Below the pieces are notes generated by a model. It was not told the origin of the DNA and did no database searches. It was given only the letters and a program-made list of their open reading frames with translations. DNA of 64,000 nucleotides from the NCBI RefSeq assembly GCF_029637705.1, contig NZ_CP121252.1:1736001-1800000 (forward strand), given 5' to 3'. Numbering within the stretch: the first letter of the stretch is position 1; each line of letters begins with the position of its first letter. Positions 18,030 to 26,556 of the stretch are shown one piece after another. Source of the DNA: Citricoccus muralis. GTDB taxonomy: Bacteria; Actinomycetota; Actinomycetes; Actinomycetales; Micrococcaceae. A program made the translations under genes and the position numbers.

Positions 18030-18356
18030 ATGTCAGACCAGAAGCGACAGCGTCGCTCTTTCACCCCGGAATATCGGATCGAGGCGGCGAATCTCGTCAT
18101 TGACACCGGCAGGTCTATCGCCGCGGTGGCAAAGGAAATCGGAGTCGGTGAACAGACCCTGGGCACCTGGGTCAAAGCCGAGAAAGACCGACGCCGCGCC
18201 GAGGGTGAACCCACGGGTGCGTTGAACGAGGACGAACGGGCTGAACTGGCACGGTTGAGGCGGGAGAACTTCGATCTGAAACAGGACAACGAGTTCCTGG
18301 GAAAAGCAGCCGCCTTCTTCGCGTCGAAGCCTCGAAACAAGAGAAATTCGAGCTGA
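18030..18356 (+). CDS. IS3-1 OrfA, transposase helix-turn-helix subunit
   Basis: DNA-binding subunit of an IS3 transposase: MSDQKRQRRSFTPEYRIEAA, then a helix-turn-helix (SIAAVAKEIGVGEQTLGTWV) and a leucine-zipper-like tail (ELARLRRENFDLKQDNEFLG). I chose the ATG at 18030 because GGAAGG lies about 10 bases upstream. The ATG at 18021 is in frame but only 1 base from that site. The stop overlaps the orfB start in TGATG. Confidence 0.88.
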   Translation: MSDQKRQRRSFTPEYRIEAANLVIDTGRSIAAVAKEIGVGEQTLGTWVKAEKDRRRAEGEPTGALNEDERAELARLRRENFDLKQDNEFLGKAAAFFASKPRNKRNSS

Positions 18357-19264
18357 TGGACTCGGAGAAGGCCCACTATGCGATTCGCCGGATGGCCAGG
18401 CTCCTCGAGGTGACGAAATCTGGGTACTACGCATGGAAGAAACGTCGGCAGGCCGGGCCATCGAAACGCGCGAGAGCGCAACGGAATCTTGACGGGCAAG
18501 TCGCAGCGGTTCATGCGGAGTCTGATGGTGTCTATGGGGCACCACGGGTGGCAGCGCAACTGGCTCGACAAGGCGTGAGTGTGGACGAGAAGACGGTCGC
18601 GGCTTCGTTGCGCAGGCAGGGCCTTGAAGGCATCAGTCCACGTCGGTTTCGGCCGGTGACGACACTGCCGGGTGTGGCGACTCATCACATTCCGGACCTC
18701 GTGAAACGAGTCTGGGACCGAGGTGAGTTGGATGCTGTGTGGATCAGCGATATTACGTATCTGCGCACGTGGGAAGGGTTCGTGTATTTGTGCGTCATCC
18801 GCGATGGGTGCTCACGCCGAGTGCTCGGCTGGGCGATGGATGCCAGACAAGATTCTGACCTCGTGGAACGAGCGTTGAGGATGGCTCATACGCTACGAGA
18901 AATGGTTCCAGATGACGTCATTTTTCATGCCGACAAAGGAGCGCAGTACACGTCAGCGCAGTTGCATCAGGCCTCTGTGGAGCTGGGGCTCAAGCAGTCG
19001 GTAGGCCGGACTGGAGTGTGTTGGGATAATGCGATGTCGGAGTCGTTCTGGTCATCACTGAAGACTGAGTTCTTCGAACGCCGGGTCTGGCAGACTCGGG
19101 CTGAGGCGATGCGGGAAGTCGCTCGGTGGGTCGAGGTGGTATATAACCGGCGGCGGTTGCACTCGGCGTTGGGGATGGTCCCGCCGGTGGAGTTTGAGGA
19201 GAAGTTCCGGGCCGAGCACAGTGCCGGCCGGGTTCAGGAGGAAGTGTCTACGCAGGCTGCGTGA
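18356..19264 (+). CDS. IS3-1 OrfB, DDE transposase catalytic subunit
   Basis: The intact 302-residue ORF starts with HTH_21-like sequence (YAIRRMARLLEVTKSGYYAWKK), followed by an rve integrase core with the three acids in WISDITYL, FHADKGAQYTS and SESFWSSLKTEFF. It is complete to the YNRRRLHSALG tail. The start is joined to the orfA stop in TGATG, so re-initiation rather than a slippery frameshift is the likely way to make OrfB. It is probably active. Confidence 0.92.
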   Translation: MDSEKAHYAIRRMARLLEVTKSGYYAWKKRRQAGPSKRARAQRNLDGQVAAVHAESDGVYGAPRVAAQLARQGVSVDEKTVAASLRRQGLEGISPRRFRPVTTLPGVATHHIPDLVKRVWDRGELDAVWISDITYLRTWEGFVYLCVIRDGCSRRVLGWAMDARQDSDLVERALRMAHTLREMVPDDVIFHADKGAQYTSAQLHQASVELGLKQSVGRTGVCWDNAMSESFWSSLKTEFFERRVWQTRAEAMREVARWVEVVYNRRRLHSALGMVPPVEFEEKFRAEHSAGRVQEEVSTQAA

Positions 19265-20689
19265 CGTGGTTCACGTGTCCACGACTTGCGGGGAGCCCCA
19301 GTTCATGGTGCAAAGTGGCTACAAGATCGTTTCTTGCCGCGTAATCGCTGAAGAGGTGGCAGTACTGAGAATACGAGTATTTCCGCAGTTCGGAGGCCAC
19401 ACCGAGATAAGTTCTCCACCCCTGGAGCAAAGTGAAGTGACGGTTCGAACGCATCGATGCCACGACCGGGCCGAATTCCGGCGCTAGATACTCACCTGCA
19501 ACTCGTCGGCGCCGATCGGGGAAGAGTTCCTCTACCCGTTCTACGGTCATGACAGCTACTTGATCACCTGTGAGGCCGTGCTCCTTGATCACCGCACGGG
19601 CTTTAGCGACGTCTCGTTGAGAACATCCTAAGGACTCAGCGATATCTCGATAAGACCGCGACTCCAGCAACAGAGACATGATCTTCTTGTAATCAACCAC
19701 GATGAAGGCCTGCTTCCATGAATCTAGAAGAGAAAGCAGCGCCGGACGACGCCGCTACTCCTCAGCAGACCACAGTGCTACCACATACCCAGAACAACGC
19801 TTCCAGGTACCCAGACCAGCGCTTTCATCTAACGCTATGCGCCAGGTTTTGGGCAGGCGGCGATGTTGCCGGTGCTAGTGATGACGTTGTCCTATTCGCG
19901 CTACCTCAGCGCGGTGATGATTCCGACCCGGCAGGGTCCTGATCTCACCGCAGGGATGTGGCAGCTGATTAGCCAGGTCGGTGCCGTGCCTAAAACACTG
20001 ATTTGGGATCGAGAATCCGCGATCGGCGGTAAGGGTAAGGTGACAGATCTCGCGACCGCGTTCTGTGGCGCCCTAGCCACGAAGATCCTCTTGGCTCCAC
20101 CACGTGATCCTGAGTTCAAAGGACAGACCGAGCGCAACAACCAGTTCATGGAGACCTCCTTCTTGCCCGGGCGTGACTTCAGCTCACCGCAGGACTTCAA
20201 CACCCAGCTAGGTGAATGGTTGATCCAGGCTAATGCGCGAACGGTGCGCTCCATCCAAGGACAGCCCCAGGACCAGTTAGCCAAGGACCTGAAAGCGATG
20301 ACCATGTTGCCGCCGTTGCCGCCATCGACTGGGTTCGCTCAACGGATACGGATCAGTCGGGACTACCACGTCAGGATTGATCGCAACGATTATTCGGTGC
20401 ATCCATCGATGATTGGCCGGCTGGTGGATTTCACGGTGACCTTGGACCGAGTCATCGGTGTCTGTGACCGTCAGGTGGTTGCTGATCATCCTCGGTGCTG
20501 GGCGAAGCATCAAGTCATCATCGATCCCCATCATGTTGACGCGGCCGCCGGGCTACGACGGGCTTTCAACCAGATCCGTAAAAATCAATCCAGTCGGCCA
20601 TCCTTCGGGGAACAGGTAGAGCAGCGCAGCTTGAGCGATTACGACAAGCTCTTCGGCCTGGCTGGCCCTGATGAGTCAGGAGATGGCCA

Positions 20690-21454
20690 ATGAGTGAGCT
20701 GGATTCAACCATCACGCATCTAACTCAGGTCATGAAAATGCCAACGATCCGTAAGGTCTGGCAGTCCTTGGCTCAGCAAGCCAGGGACGAAGGCTGGTCC
20801 CATGAAGAGTATCTAGCTGCAGTACTGCAACGACAGGTAGCTGATCGAGAGGCCAGTGGGACCGCGTTGCGTATAGCTGGCGCGCATTTTCCCTCGATGA
20901 AAACGATCGAGGACTTCAACTGTGATTACCAGCCCTCGCTACGCCGGGACGTGTTGGCGCATTTAGCCACCACGACGTTCATTCCTAAAGCCGAGAATGT
21001 GATCCTGCTGGGCCCTCCAGGAGTCGGTAAAACTCATCTAGGCATCGCGTTAGGGGTCAAGGCTTGTCAGCATGGGTATCCCACGTTGTTTGATACCGCT
21101 AGCGGATGGGTCCAGCGCTTAGGGCAAGCGCATCAAGCAGGGACTCTGTCTGAGCAGTTACGTCGACTGAAGCGATACAAACTTCTGATCATTGATGAGC
21201 TTGGCTACCTACCCTTCGACGCGGAAGCAGCGAATCTCTTGTTCCAGCTTATTGCGAACCGGTATGAACAAGGCTCTGTATTGGTGACCTCGAATATGGC
21301 TTTCGGGCGGTGGGGAGAGGTCTTCGGTGATGACGTGGTGGCCTCCGCGATGATCGACAGGCTGGTGCATCACGCGGAAGTACTCTCACTCACCGGCGAC
21401 TCATACAGAGCGAAAAACCGACAAGACCTCATCATTACCAACGAACAGACCTAA
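20690..21454 (+). CDS. istB: IS21-A helper ATPase IstB
   Basis: The intact 254-residue AAA+ helper has Walker A (LLGPPGVGKTHLGIALG, ~102-118), Walker B (KLLIIDELGYLPF) and a sensor-type VTSN before RWGEVFGDD. Its start overlaps the istA stop in ATGA. It is closely related to the truncated istB at 14932, and the comparison exposes the deletion there. It may still be expressed, but its istA partner is split. Confidence 0.92.
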   Translation: MSELDSTITHLTQVMKMPTIRKVWQSLAQQARDEGWSHEEYLAAVLQRQVADREASGTALRIAGAHFPSMKTIEDFNCDYQPSLRRDVLAHLATTTFIPKAENVILLGPPGVGKTHLGIALGVKACQHGYPTLFDTASGWVQRLGQAHQAGTLSEQLRRLKRYKLLIIDELGYLPFDAEAANLLFQLIANRYEQGSVLVTSNMAFGRWGEVFGDDVVASAMIDRLVHHAEVLSLTGDSYRAKNRQDLIITNEQT

Positions 21455-21504
21455 CCAAAGAAACCTAGGCTCGGAGGGGTCAATTTTCAGTTGTCGCTAT
21501 GGGG

Positions 21505-21792
21505 TCAATTTTCACCCGTCGTTGACACCCGGGCCATCTGCCGGTGGACGTCATCCCAGTCTGGCTGGACGAACACACTCTGATGTTCACCCCGGCCAGG
21601 GAACAACAGCGCGTATACCTCACTCTCAGACTTCTCGACGATCTCGTCCCACCGCATGCCTGCTCTATCAGCGGCTTCCAACACCTCCGTGATGGACTTA
21701 CGTGAGATGCCCTGTGAAGTAGCGATTGCTCTGCCCGATAGGCCTTCAGCCCGTAACTGCAGAATCAGCTTTGCTCTGATCTTTCGTACCAT
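21505..21792 (-). pseudogene. N-terminal istA fragment of a third IS21 element (IS21-C)
   Basis: The 5' end of an istA: MVRKIRAKLILQLRAEGLSG, a helix-turn-helix (AIATSQGISRKSITEVL), then FPGRGEHQSVFVQPDWDDVH. The gene is cut at 21527, where the end of IS21-A begins, and the last codons (to 21505) are IS21-A sequence. The rest of this istA and its istB are absent from the window. An upstream double repeat at 21853-21884 marks its left end. Confidence 0.8.
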
Positions 21793-21852
21793 TGATGATT
21801 GCTCCTTCCGTCATGTGCCCTATATACACGACGGAAGGAGCGTAAGCACCAC

Positions 21853-21889
21853 TGGCCCCCAAGCACGCCATTACTGGCCCCCAACGTCA
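21853..21889 (-). repeat. left end of IS21-C with doubled terminal motif
   Basis: TGGCCCCCAA occurs twice (21853-21862 and 21875-21884), the multiple end-repeat layout of IS21 elements, about 60-95 bases upstream of the IS21-C istA start. An unrelated perfect inverted repeat (GACGGAAGGAGC/GCTCCTTCCGTC, about 21809-21841) sits between this and the gene. Confidence 0.6.
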
Positions 21890-21904
21890 CGATCCGTGGT
21901 TCAG

Positions 21905-22380
21905 GCTACCGGCCCCCGGACGCACGAACCACAGCGCCAAACCAAGCGAATATTCACCAGGAGCATGCTCTAACCGGGCCGTTGGAACTACCCCGGTATA
22001 CAAAGGACGGATCTGACGCACGCGATCTTTGAGAATCGTCATCGAGTGCTGCCACTGCAAGCGTTCCGCGATAACGAACGGTCGCTGGCATTCTCAGAGC
22101 GCCTTTAAGTAGCCTATGGCTCACTGGGACCACTGAATCTACCATCAAGCCCTTCGACGCTCGTTAGTACTTCGGTGGCTCTGTTAACTCAAGAGCAAGA
22201 CACACCGAGGTCCCAGAGACACCCATTCGCTCAGCGATCTGCTTCCTCGGCATCTTCTCCACACGATGCAGCACGACGGATCTCAGCCCAATCCTCCATA
22301 GTGATCATGCCCCCTAGCATGGATGAAACTGTCCAGTTTTCATCCGTCGCTACGTGCCCACTATTCACCCGTCGTCGACA
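21905..22380 (-). pseudogene. decayed istA of remnant IS21-E with its left end
   Basis: On the minus strand the element end TGTCGACGACGGG starts at 22380. An ATG follows, giving MEDWAEIRR; a shifted frame then continues the helix-turn-helix as RKQIAERMGVSGTSV. Around 22110-21905, pieces such as MTILKDRVRQIRPLYTGV match the middle of the istA at 15444 (LTTLKDRVRLIRPEYTSV), again with frame changes. The gene is broken by frameshifts and cut by the IS21-C end near 21900. This is probably the older element whose istB piece is at 14932. Confidence 0.6.
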
Positions 22381-22382
22381 CG

Positions 22383-22495
22383 GAACTCTGCCCACTGTTC
22401 CACAGTAATCACTCCCTTAGGATGACTGTTGATTCAACCCAAAAGGGTCAAAAATCAACTGTCGTCTAGGAGATAGTATTCAGCCGTCGTTGACA
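22383..22495 (-). pseudogene. left end and istA start of remnant IS21-F
   Basis: On the minus strand this starts TGTCAACGACGGCTGAATAC at 22495 and runs through TCATCCTAAGGGAGTGAT to VEQWAEFR. It is almost the same as the left end of IS21-A (15361-15475). It stops abruptly at the IS21-E end. The next part of the same gene is at 14869-14781. Confidence 0.7.
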
Positions 22496-22497
22496 CT

Positions 22498-22762
22498 GGC
22501 GCTCAGCGTCACCCTCCGTAGTTAAAGCTCCCGGTGCCCAGACGCACGAACAACTGCCCCAGTCAGAGCGAATATTCAACCGACTTCATGCAACATCATG
22601 CGAGTGTCGTCGAACCCCGGTGATCTGGGTACCACCAACGGCTGGACTCAAATTGACGCATAGCGTTCCGGAGTTTTGGATGCTTACCTGCTCTCTACCA
22701 GCGTCAAAACCTGTATTCCAACACCGACCGCAGTGGGCCGTGCGGCCTCCAAACACACAAAA
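22498..22762. other. non-coding stretch with a diverged istA-like piece
   Basis: About 50 bases at 22515-22565 (CAGACGCACGAAC ... GAGCGAATATTCAA) are a diverged copy of 21917-21968 (CGGACGCACGAAC ... AAGCGAATATTCAC). The latter lies in the middle of the IS21-E istA, so this is probably a further, older istA scrap. I see nothing recognisable in the rest, up to the ctaF terminator. Confidence 0.45.
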
Positions 22763-22800
22763 AACGGGGTCCTCCATCATTTCTGATGGAGGACCCCGTT
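22763..22800 (-). terminator. rho-independent terminator of ctaC-ctaD-ctaF
   Basis: A perfect 17-bp stem (22784-22800 with 22763-22779) and a 4-base loop are followed on the minus strand by TTTTTTGTG. It lies 21 bases beyond the ctaF stop. Confidence 0.93.
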
Positions 22801-22821
22801 CGTGGTGAAACGGTATATCCC

Positions 22822-23223
22822 TTAGTGGGCGTGATCTCCCTTGGAGTACTCGAAGACCCAGCCAACCAGGAAGAACAGTGCTGCGCCAACTCCGATGTAG
22901 AAGACCCACCAGCCGATCGCCAGACCGGCGAAGACGATGGCACATGCGGTACCCAGGCCCAGTGGCCACCAGCTCCAGGGTGCGAAGCGACCGTATTCGC
23001 CAGCGTACTCACTGATCTCGCCCTCGGCCTGATCAGACGGCCCATCACCGTATTTGTTATCCGTGAGCTGAAGGTAGAACGCGACCATCAGCACCATAAC
23101 GCCAACGGCATAAAGGGCTGGGATGCCGGCCCACTCGGTCCAGCGGACCCAGAAACCGTAGATGGTCCCAATGATGATGAAGAAGACACCGAGGATGGTG
23201 AAGAGCTTGATGTTTACTTTCAT
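22822..23223 (-). CDS. ctaF: cytochrome c oxidase subunit IV, actinobacterial type
   Basis: Small membrane subunit of the actinobacterial aa3 oxidase. The 133-residue protein has four helices (two at ~8-27 and ~35-53, two at ~88-125) and the typical [15 protein letters not shown] start and [17 protein letters not shown] motif. Its start overlaps the ctaD stop by 4 bases. Last gene of the unit. Confidence 0.93.
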   Translation of the reverse strand: MKVNIKLFTILGVFFIIIGTIYGFWVRWTEWAGIPALYAVGVMVLMVAFYLQLTDNKYGDGPSDQAEGEISEYAGEYGRFAPWSWWPLGLGTACAIVFAGLAIGWWVFYIGVGAALFFLVGWVFEYSKGDHAH

Positions 23224-24935
23224 CGCGATGCAGCCGCCTTTTCTCCGAACACCTCAGGCTTGTTCTGAGGCGACATGGGCAACAGTTCCGGGTGGTGCAG
23301 GTCCAGCGCAGGACGCTCGGAGCGGATACGCGGAAGAGCGTGGAAGTTGTGTCGCGGCGGCGGGCAGGAAGTTGCCCACTCCAGCGAGGCACCGAAGCCC
23401 CACGGATCGTCCACAGTGACCTTCTTGCCCTTGCGCGAGGTGATGTACACGTTCCAGAAGAACGGGATCATCGATGCACCCAGGACGAAGGCGAACACGG
23501 TGGAGAACTGGTTCATCCCGGTGAAGCCGTCCTCGACCAGGTAATCGGCGTAACGACGCGGCATACCCATAACACCCAACCAGTGCTGGATCAGGAAGGT
23601 GCCGTGGAAGCCGACGAACAGCATCCAGAACTGGATCTTTCCCAGACGCTCGTTGAGCATCTTGCCGGTGAACTTTGGCCACCAGAAGAAGAAGCCAGCG
23701 AACATGGCGAACACGACAGTACCGAAGACAACGTAGTGGAAGTGGGCCACCACGAAGTAGGTATCCGAGACGTGGAAGTCCAGAGGCGGCATAGCCAGGA
23801 TCACACCAGTCAGACCACCGAACAGGAAGGTGACCATGAATCCGAGCGACCACAACATGGGTGTTTCGAAGGTAATAGACCCTCGCCACATCGTTCCAAT
23901 CCAGTTGACGAACTTCACACCTGTTGGCACTGCAATCAGCATGGTCATCAGTGAGAAGAACGGCAGAAGCACGGAGCCGGTGACGTACATGTGGTGAGCC
24001 CACACGGTCACGGACAGTGCGGCAATGGCAGTGGTCGCGAAAACCAGTGACTTGTAACCGAAGATCGGTTTACGGCTGAACACCGGAATGATCTCCGACA
24101 CGATACCGAAGAACGGCAGAGCGATCACGTAAACCTCTGGGTGACCGAAGAACCAGAAGAGGTGCTGCCACAGGATGGCGCCACCGTTTTCCGGGTCAAA
24201 GATGTGACCACCGAAGCGCCGGTCCATGCCCAGTGCGAACAGTGCCGAAGCTAGCGGGGGGAAGATCATGACGAGCAGGATGCCCGTGATCAGAGCGTTC
24301 CAGGTGAAGATCGGCATACGCCACATCGTCATACCCGGAGCACGCATGCAGATGATCGTGGTCACGAAGTTCACGCCGCCCATGATGGTGCCGAAGCCCT
24401 GCAGGCCGAGCCCGAAGACCCATAGGTCACCACCGATACCCGGTGAGTACGTGGTGTTCGATAGTGGCGCATAAGCGAACCAGCCGAAGGATGCAGCACC
24501 CTGGGGGGTCAAGAAGCCCGAAACTGCAATCAGCGAGCCGAACAGGAAGAGCCAGAAGGCCAGGGCGTTCAAACGCGGGAAGGCCACATCCGGAGCACCA
24601 ATCTGCAACGGGACCAAGACGTTCGCGAAGCCAACAAACAGCGGCGTAGCGAACATGAGCAGCATCACCGTGCCGTGCATGGTGAACAACTGGTTGAACT
24701 GTTCCTTCGTCTGCAGGATCTGCATACCTGGCTCAAAAAGCTCGGCACGGATGACGAGAGCCATCACACCGGCGATGCAGAAGAACAGGAAGGACGTGAT
24801 CAGGTACATGTACCCGATCGTCTTATGGTCAGTGGTAGTCAGCCAGTTGACGATGATCCGTCCCTTGGAGACCGGCACGACGCGCGGCTGAGTTCCAGCC
24901 TGCGATTCATCTTGTGCGTATTCGTAAGTTGTCAT
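23220..24935 (-). CDS. ctaD: cytochrome c oxidase subunit I
   Basis: The catalytic subunit carries heme a and the heme a3-CuB centre. In its 571 residues it has twelve membrane helices and the expected ligand motifs: [12 protein letters not shown] (heme a His), [15 protein letters not shown] (CuB His and cross-linked Tyr), WAHHMYVTG (two CuB His) and [11 protein letters not shown] (heme a3/a His). The C-terminal tail is soluble and ends with [17 protein letters not shown]. It is preceded by ctaC with a 2-base gap. Confidence 0.96.
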   Translation of the reverse strand: MTTYEYAQDESQAGTQPRVVPVSKGRIIVNWLTTTDHKTIGYMYLITSFLFFCIAGVMALVIRAELFEPGMQILQTKEQFNQLFTMHGTVMLLMFATPLFVGFANVLVPLQIGAPDVAFPRLNALAFWLFLFGSLIAVSGFLTPQGAASFGWFAYAPLSNTTYSPGIGGDLWVFGLGLQGFGTIMGGVNFVTTIICMRAPGMTMWRMPIFTWNALITGILLVMIFPPLASALFALGMDRRFGGHIFDPENGGAILWQHLFWFFGHPEVYVIALPFFGIVSEIIPVFSRKPIFGYKSLVFATTAIAALSVTVWAHHMYVTGSVLLPFFSLMTMLIAVPTGVKFVNWIGTMWRGSITFETPMLWSLGFMVTFLFGGLTGVILAMPPLDFHVSDTYFVVAHFHYVVFGTVVFAMFAGFFFWWPKFTGKMLNERLGKIQFWMLFVGFHGTFLIQHWLGVMGMPRRYADYLVEDGFTGMNQFSTVFAFVLGASMIPFFWNVYITSRKGKKVTVDDPWGFGASLEWATSCPPPRHNFHALPRIRSERPALDLHHPELLPMSPQNKPEVFGEKAAASR

Positions 24936-24937
24936 GG

Positions 24938-25837
24938 TTACTCCTCAACCCGCTCGGGGTCGCCCAACGGAACTTCCTGGTCCTGCCAGCCGTCCTCATT
25001 TTCGTTCGGGTTTCGGTTGAGCTCGTTGCCAGTCAAGCCCTCAGGCATCTGGGAAAGCTCGTCACGGAATTCCTGCTCGGAGACGACCTCAACGTTGAAG
25101 AGCATCTCGGAGTGGTACTCACCGCAGAGCTCAGCACACTTGCCCTGGAAGATGCCCTCTTCCTGAGGAGTCAGGTAGATGTGGTTGGTCTGACCGGGGA
25201 TCATGTCAAGCTTCTGCAGGAAGGCCGGGATCCAGAAGGAGTGGATCACATCGCGAGTCTTGAGACGGAACTCGACCGGGACGTCAGCCGGCAGGTACAT
25301 CGTGGGCAGGGTCTCTTCGACGCCTTCTTCACCGGTGAGGTACGCCTGGGTGCCGAAGTAGTGGCGCTCTTCGCCTTCGTATTCGTAGTCGAAGTCCCAG
25401 GCCCACTGCTTGCCGTACACGGTGACAACGAGCGGCGAGTCCTCCACGGGGGTGTCAACCTGACGCTGAACGCGGTCAGAGAAGCCCCATAGCACGAACA
25501 CAATAATGATCGGCATGATGGTGAACATGGTCTCGATCGGCATGTTGTAAGCCGTCTGGCGAGGGAAGCCGACGTCGTTCTTGCGACGACGGTACGCCAC
25601 CATGCACCACAGCATTAGGCCCCAGGCGATGAGACCGACGATGAGCGCGGTAACCCAGGACCCCACCCAGAGATCAGTCAACGCGGCGGTGTGGTTGGTG
25701 GTGTCTCGACTGCCTGGCAGCCAGCCGCGCTGGACCTGCTCTGAACAGCCCGTCAGCACCAGGATGGCGACGGTGGCCAGCGCTCCCCCCTTCAGGAGAC
25801 GCTTGCCCTGGCTGCCGGTTAGATTCTGCGATCTCAC
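24938..25837 (-). CDS. ctaC: cytochrome c oxidase subunit II, lipoprotein
   Basis: Subunit II binds the CuA centre and receives electrons from cytochrome c. A signal peptide with a lipobox (LVLTGCSEQ, Cys ~31) is followed by two membrane helices (~60-82, ~101-120). A cupredoxin domain follows with the CuA ligands in VIHSFW and [12 protein letters not shown], and the aromatic patch [13 protein letters not shown]. The start is GTG at 25837. First gene of ctaCDF; the 219 bases before it, up to erpA, should hold the promoter. Confidence 0.95.
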   Translation of the reverse strand: MRSQNLTGSQGKRLLKGGALATVAILVLTGCSEQVQRGWLPGSRDTTNHTAALTDLWVGSWVTALIVGLIAWGLMLWCMVAYRRRKNDVGFPRQTAYNMPIETMFTIMPIIIVFVLWGFSDRVQRQVDTPVEDSPLVVTVYGKQWAWDFDYEYEGEERHYFGTQAYLTGEEGVEETLPTMYLPADVPVEFRLKTRDVIHSFWIPAFLQKLDMIPGQTNHIYLTPQEEGIFQGKCAELCGEYHSEMLFNVEVVSEQEFRDELSQMPEGLTGNELNRNPNENEDGWQDQEVPLGDPERVEE

Positions 25838-25991
25838 AGACGGCCCTTCCTCTTCAACATTGAGTGCGATGTGTCTACGTGTAGCCTACAGGCTTTTGCC
25901 AGATGGATTTGAGCCAGGGCACAGGTTGACCACGATGATTACTAGTCCATGGTAGTTCTTTTCGACCCTGTGTAGTAACCATGACACGACG

Positions 25992-26030
25992 ACGGCGGGT
26001 CACCAACAAAAACTGCTCGTGACCCGCCGT
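25992..26030 (-). terminator. hairpin downstream of erpA
   Basis: ACGGCGGGTCAC at 25992-26003 pairs perfectly with GTGACCCGCCGT at 26019-26030. It lies 27 bases after the erpA stop and before the ctaC promoter region. No clear T-run follows on the minus strand. Confidence 0.65.
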
Positions 26031-26056
26031 GATGTTTCGCCGTCGCGTGACTTTTC

Positions 26057-26449
26057 TTAGTGGAAAGAGTCTCCGCAGGCACACGATCCTGCTGCATTGG
26101 GATTGTCAATGGTGAAGCCGACCTTCTGAATGGTGTCTTCGAAATCGATGGAAGCACCGGCAAGATATGGAACGGACATCTTGTCCACGATCACCTGAAC
26201 TCCGTTGAAATCGCGGACAGCGTCACCGTCGAGAACCCGCTCGTCGAAATACAGCTGGTAAATCAGACCCGAGCATCCGCCGGGCTGTACAGCAACGCGC
26301 AGACGCAGGTCGGGACGACCCTCCTGCTCAAGGAGGTCATGGACCTTCTCGGCCGCCAAATCGGAGAGCTGGACTTCGTGCTCGGGCAACCCCTCAGCCG
26401 GCTGAGTCTCGGGCAATTCCACCGTGGTTTCTTCGGTTCCTGCGGTCAT
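26057..26449 (-). CDS. erpA: A-type iron-sulfur carrier (IscA/ErpA family)
   Basis: The A-type carrier takes Fe-S clusters to target proteins. The HesB-like domain covers residues ~30-130 of 130, with the three cluster cysteines in GGCSGLIY and SCACGDSF. An acidic N-terminal extension of about 25 residues precedes it. ErpA-type genes commonly neighbour ctaC in actinobacteria, as here. The ATG has a GGAG site upstream. The symbol is by family; IscA and ErpA cannot be separated firmly by sequence. Confidence 0.88.
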   Translation of the reverse strand: MTAGTEETTVELPETQPAEGLPEHEVQLSDLAAEKVHDLLEQEGRPDLRLRVAVQPGGCSGLIYQLYFDERVLDGDAVRDFNGVQVIVDKMSVPYLAGASIDFEDTIQKVGFTIDNPNAAGSCACGDSFH

Positions 26450-26556
26450 GGTCTACTCCTCGTCAATCCGTGCAATGTGCAGACACGTTCTTGATCTATT
26501 ACAACACTGATCTGACCCTGATTCATTCCCAGCACGGTGTTGTGAGTTCGTGCAGA

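Larger units (their letters stand above)
17961..19300 (+). mobile_element. IS3-family element IS3-1
   Basis: The element is 1340 bp. Terminal repeats begin TGAGGCTACCC on the left and, read inward from the right, TGGGGCTCCCC; both lead into AGTGGACAC or CGTGGACAC. The flanks are GTTCAT at 17955-17960 and 19301-19306, a direct repeat that fits target duplication (6 bases as read, though some could be shared with the ends). It carries orfA and orfB on the plus strand. The same terminal design occurs in IS3-2 at 56806. Confidence 0.85.
16771..19700 (-). pseudogene. IS21-B transposase istA, interrupted by IS3-1
   Basis: The N-terminal part runs 19700-19301 (MVDYKKIMSLLLESRSYRDI..., an IstA helix-turn-helix, up to LHHE). 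The remainder runs 17954-16771 (from PGRAVFIDWAGDTL to the C terminus). Removing 17955-19300 (one copy of the 6-base repeat GTTCAT plus the IS3) restores HHEPGRAVFIDWAGD and 527 uninterrupted codons. Asp of the catalytic core is in FIDWAGD, with VPDNAPTA and the E of AAVESAVQ downstream. The gene carries no other damage, so the IS3 insertion is probably recent. Confidence 0.88.
15847..19844 (-). mobile_element. IS21-family element IS21-B inserted in IS21-A istA, itself interrupted by IS3
   Basis: The ends are 36-base inverted repeats with one mismatch (TGGCGCATAGC... at 15847 and ...GCTATGCGCCA at 19844), in the TG...CA form of IS21. A diverged second copy of the inner repeat is at about 19776-19808. 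The flanks carry a 7-base target duplication, GGTTTTG, at 15840-15846 and 19845-19851. The element is in reverse orientation with istA (19700 to 16771, interrupted) and istB (16774 to 15956). Without the IS3 it would be about 2.65 kb. Confidence 0.92.
15444..20693 (+). pseudogene. IS21-A transposase istA, interrupted by IS21-B
   Basis: The N-terminal part (15444-15846) has the helix-turn-helix and ends at RIPVGF. The catalytic and C-terminal part resumes at 19852 (GQAAMLPVLVMT...). Removing 15847-19851, which is the inserted element plus one copy of the 7-base duplication GGTTTTG, joins the two in frame into 414 codons with no stop. DDE-type residues are seen in QMDLWF, IWDRESAIGG and the E of KGQTERNNQF. 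A GTG at 15453 is an alternative start with better spacing to AAGGGA. It cannot make transposase while interrupted. Confidence 0.88.
15361..21527 (+). mobile_element. IS21-family element IS21-A, interrupted by IS21-B
   Basis: The ends are TGTCAACGACGG at 15361 and its complement finishing at 21527. Each is followed inward by a similar second repeat (GACGACAGTTGAATTTTGAC on the left, a close variant on the right), as IS21 elements show. The element carries istA (15444-20693, interrupted) and an intact istB (20690-21454). Without the insertion it is 2162 bp, a normal IS21 size. No target duplication is visible: its left flank is an istB remnant and its right flank an unrelated istA remnant. DNA has therefore been lost or rearranged around it. 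Confidence 0.88.
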
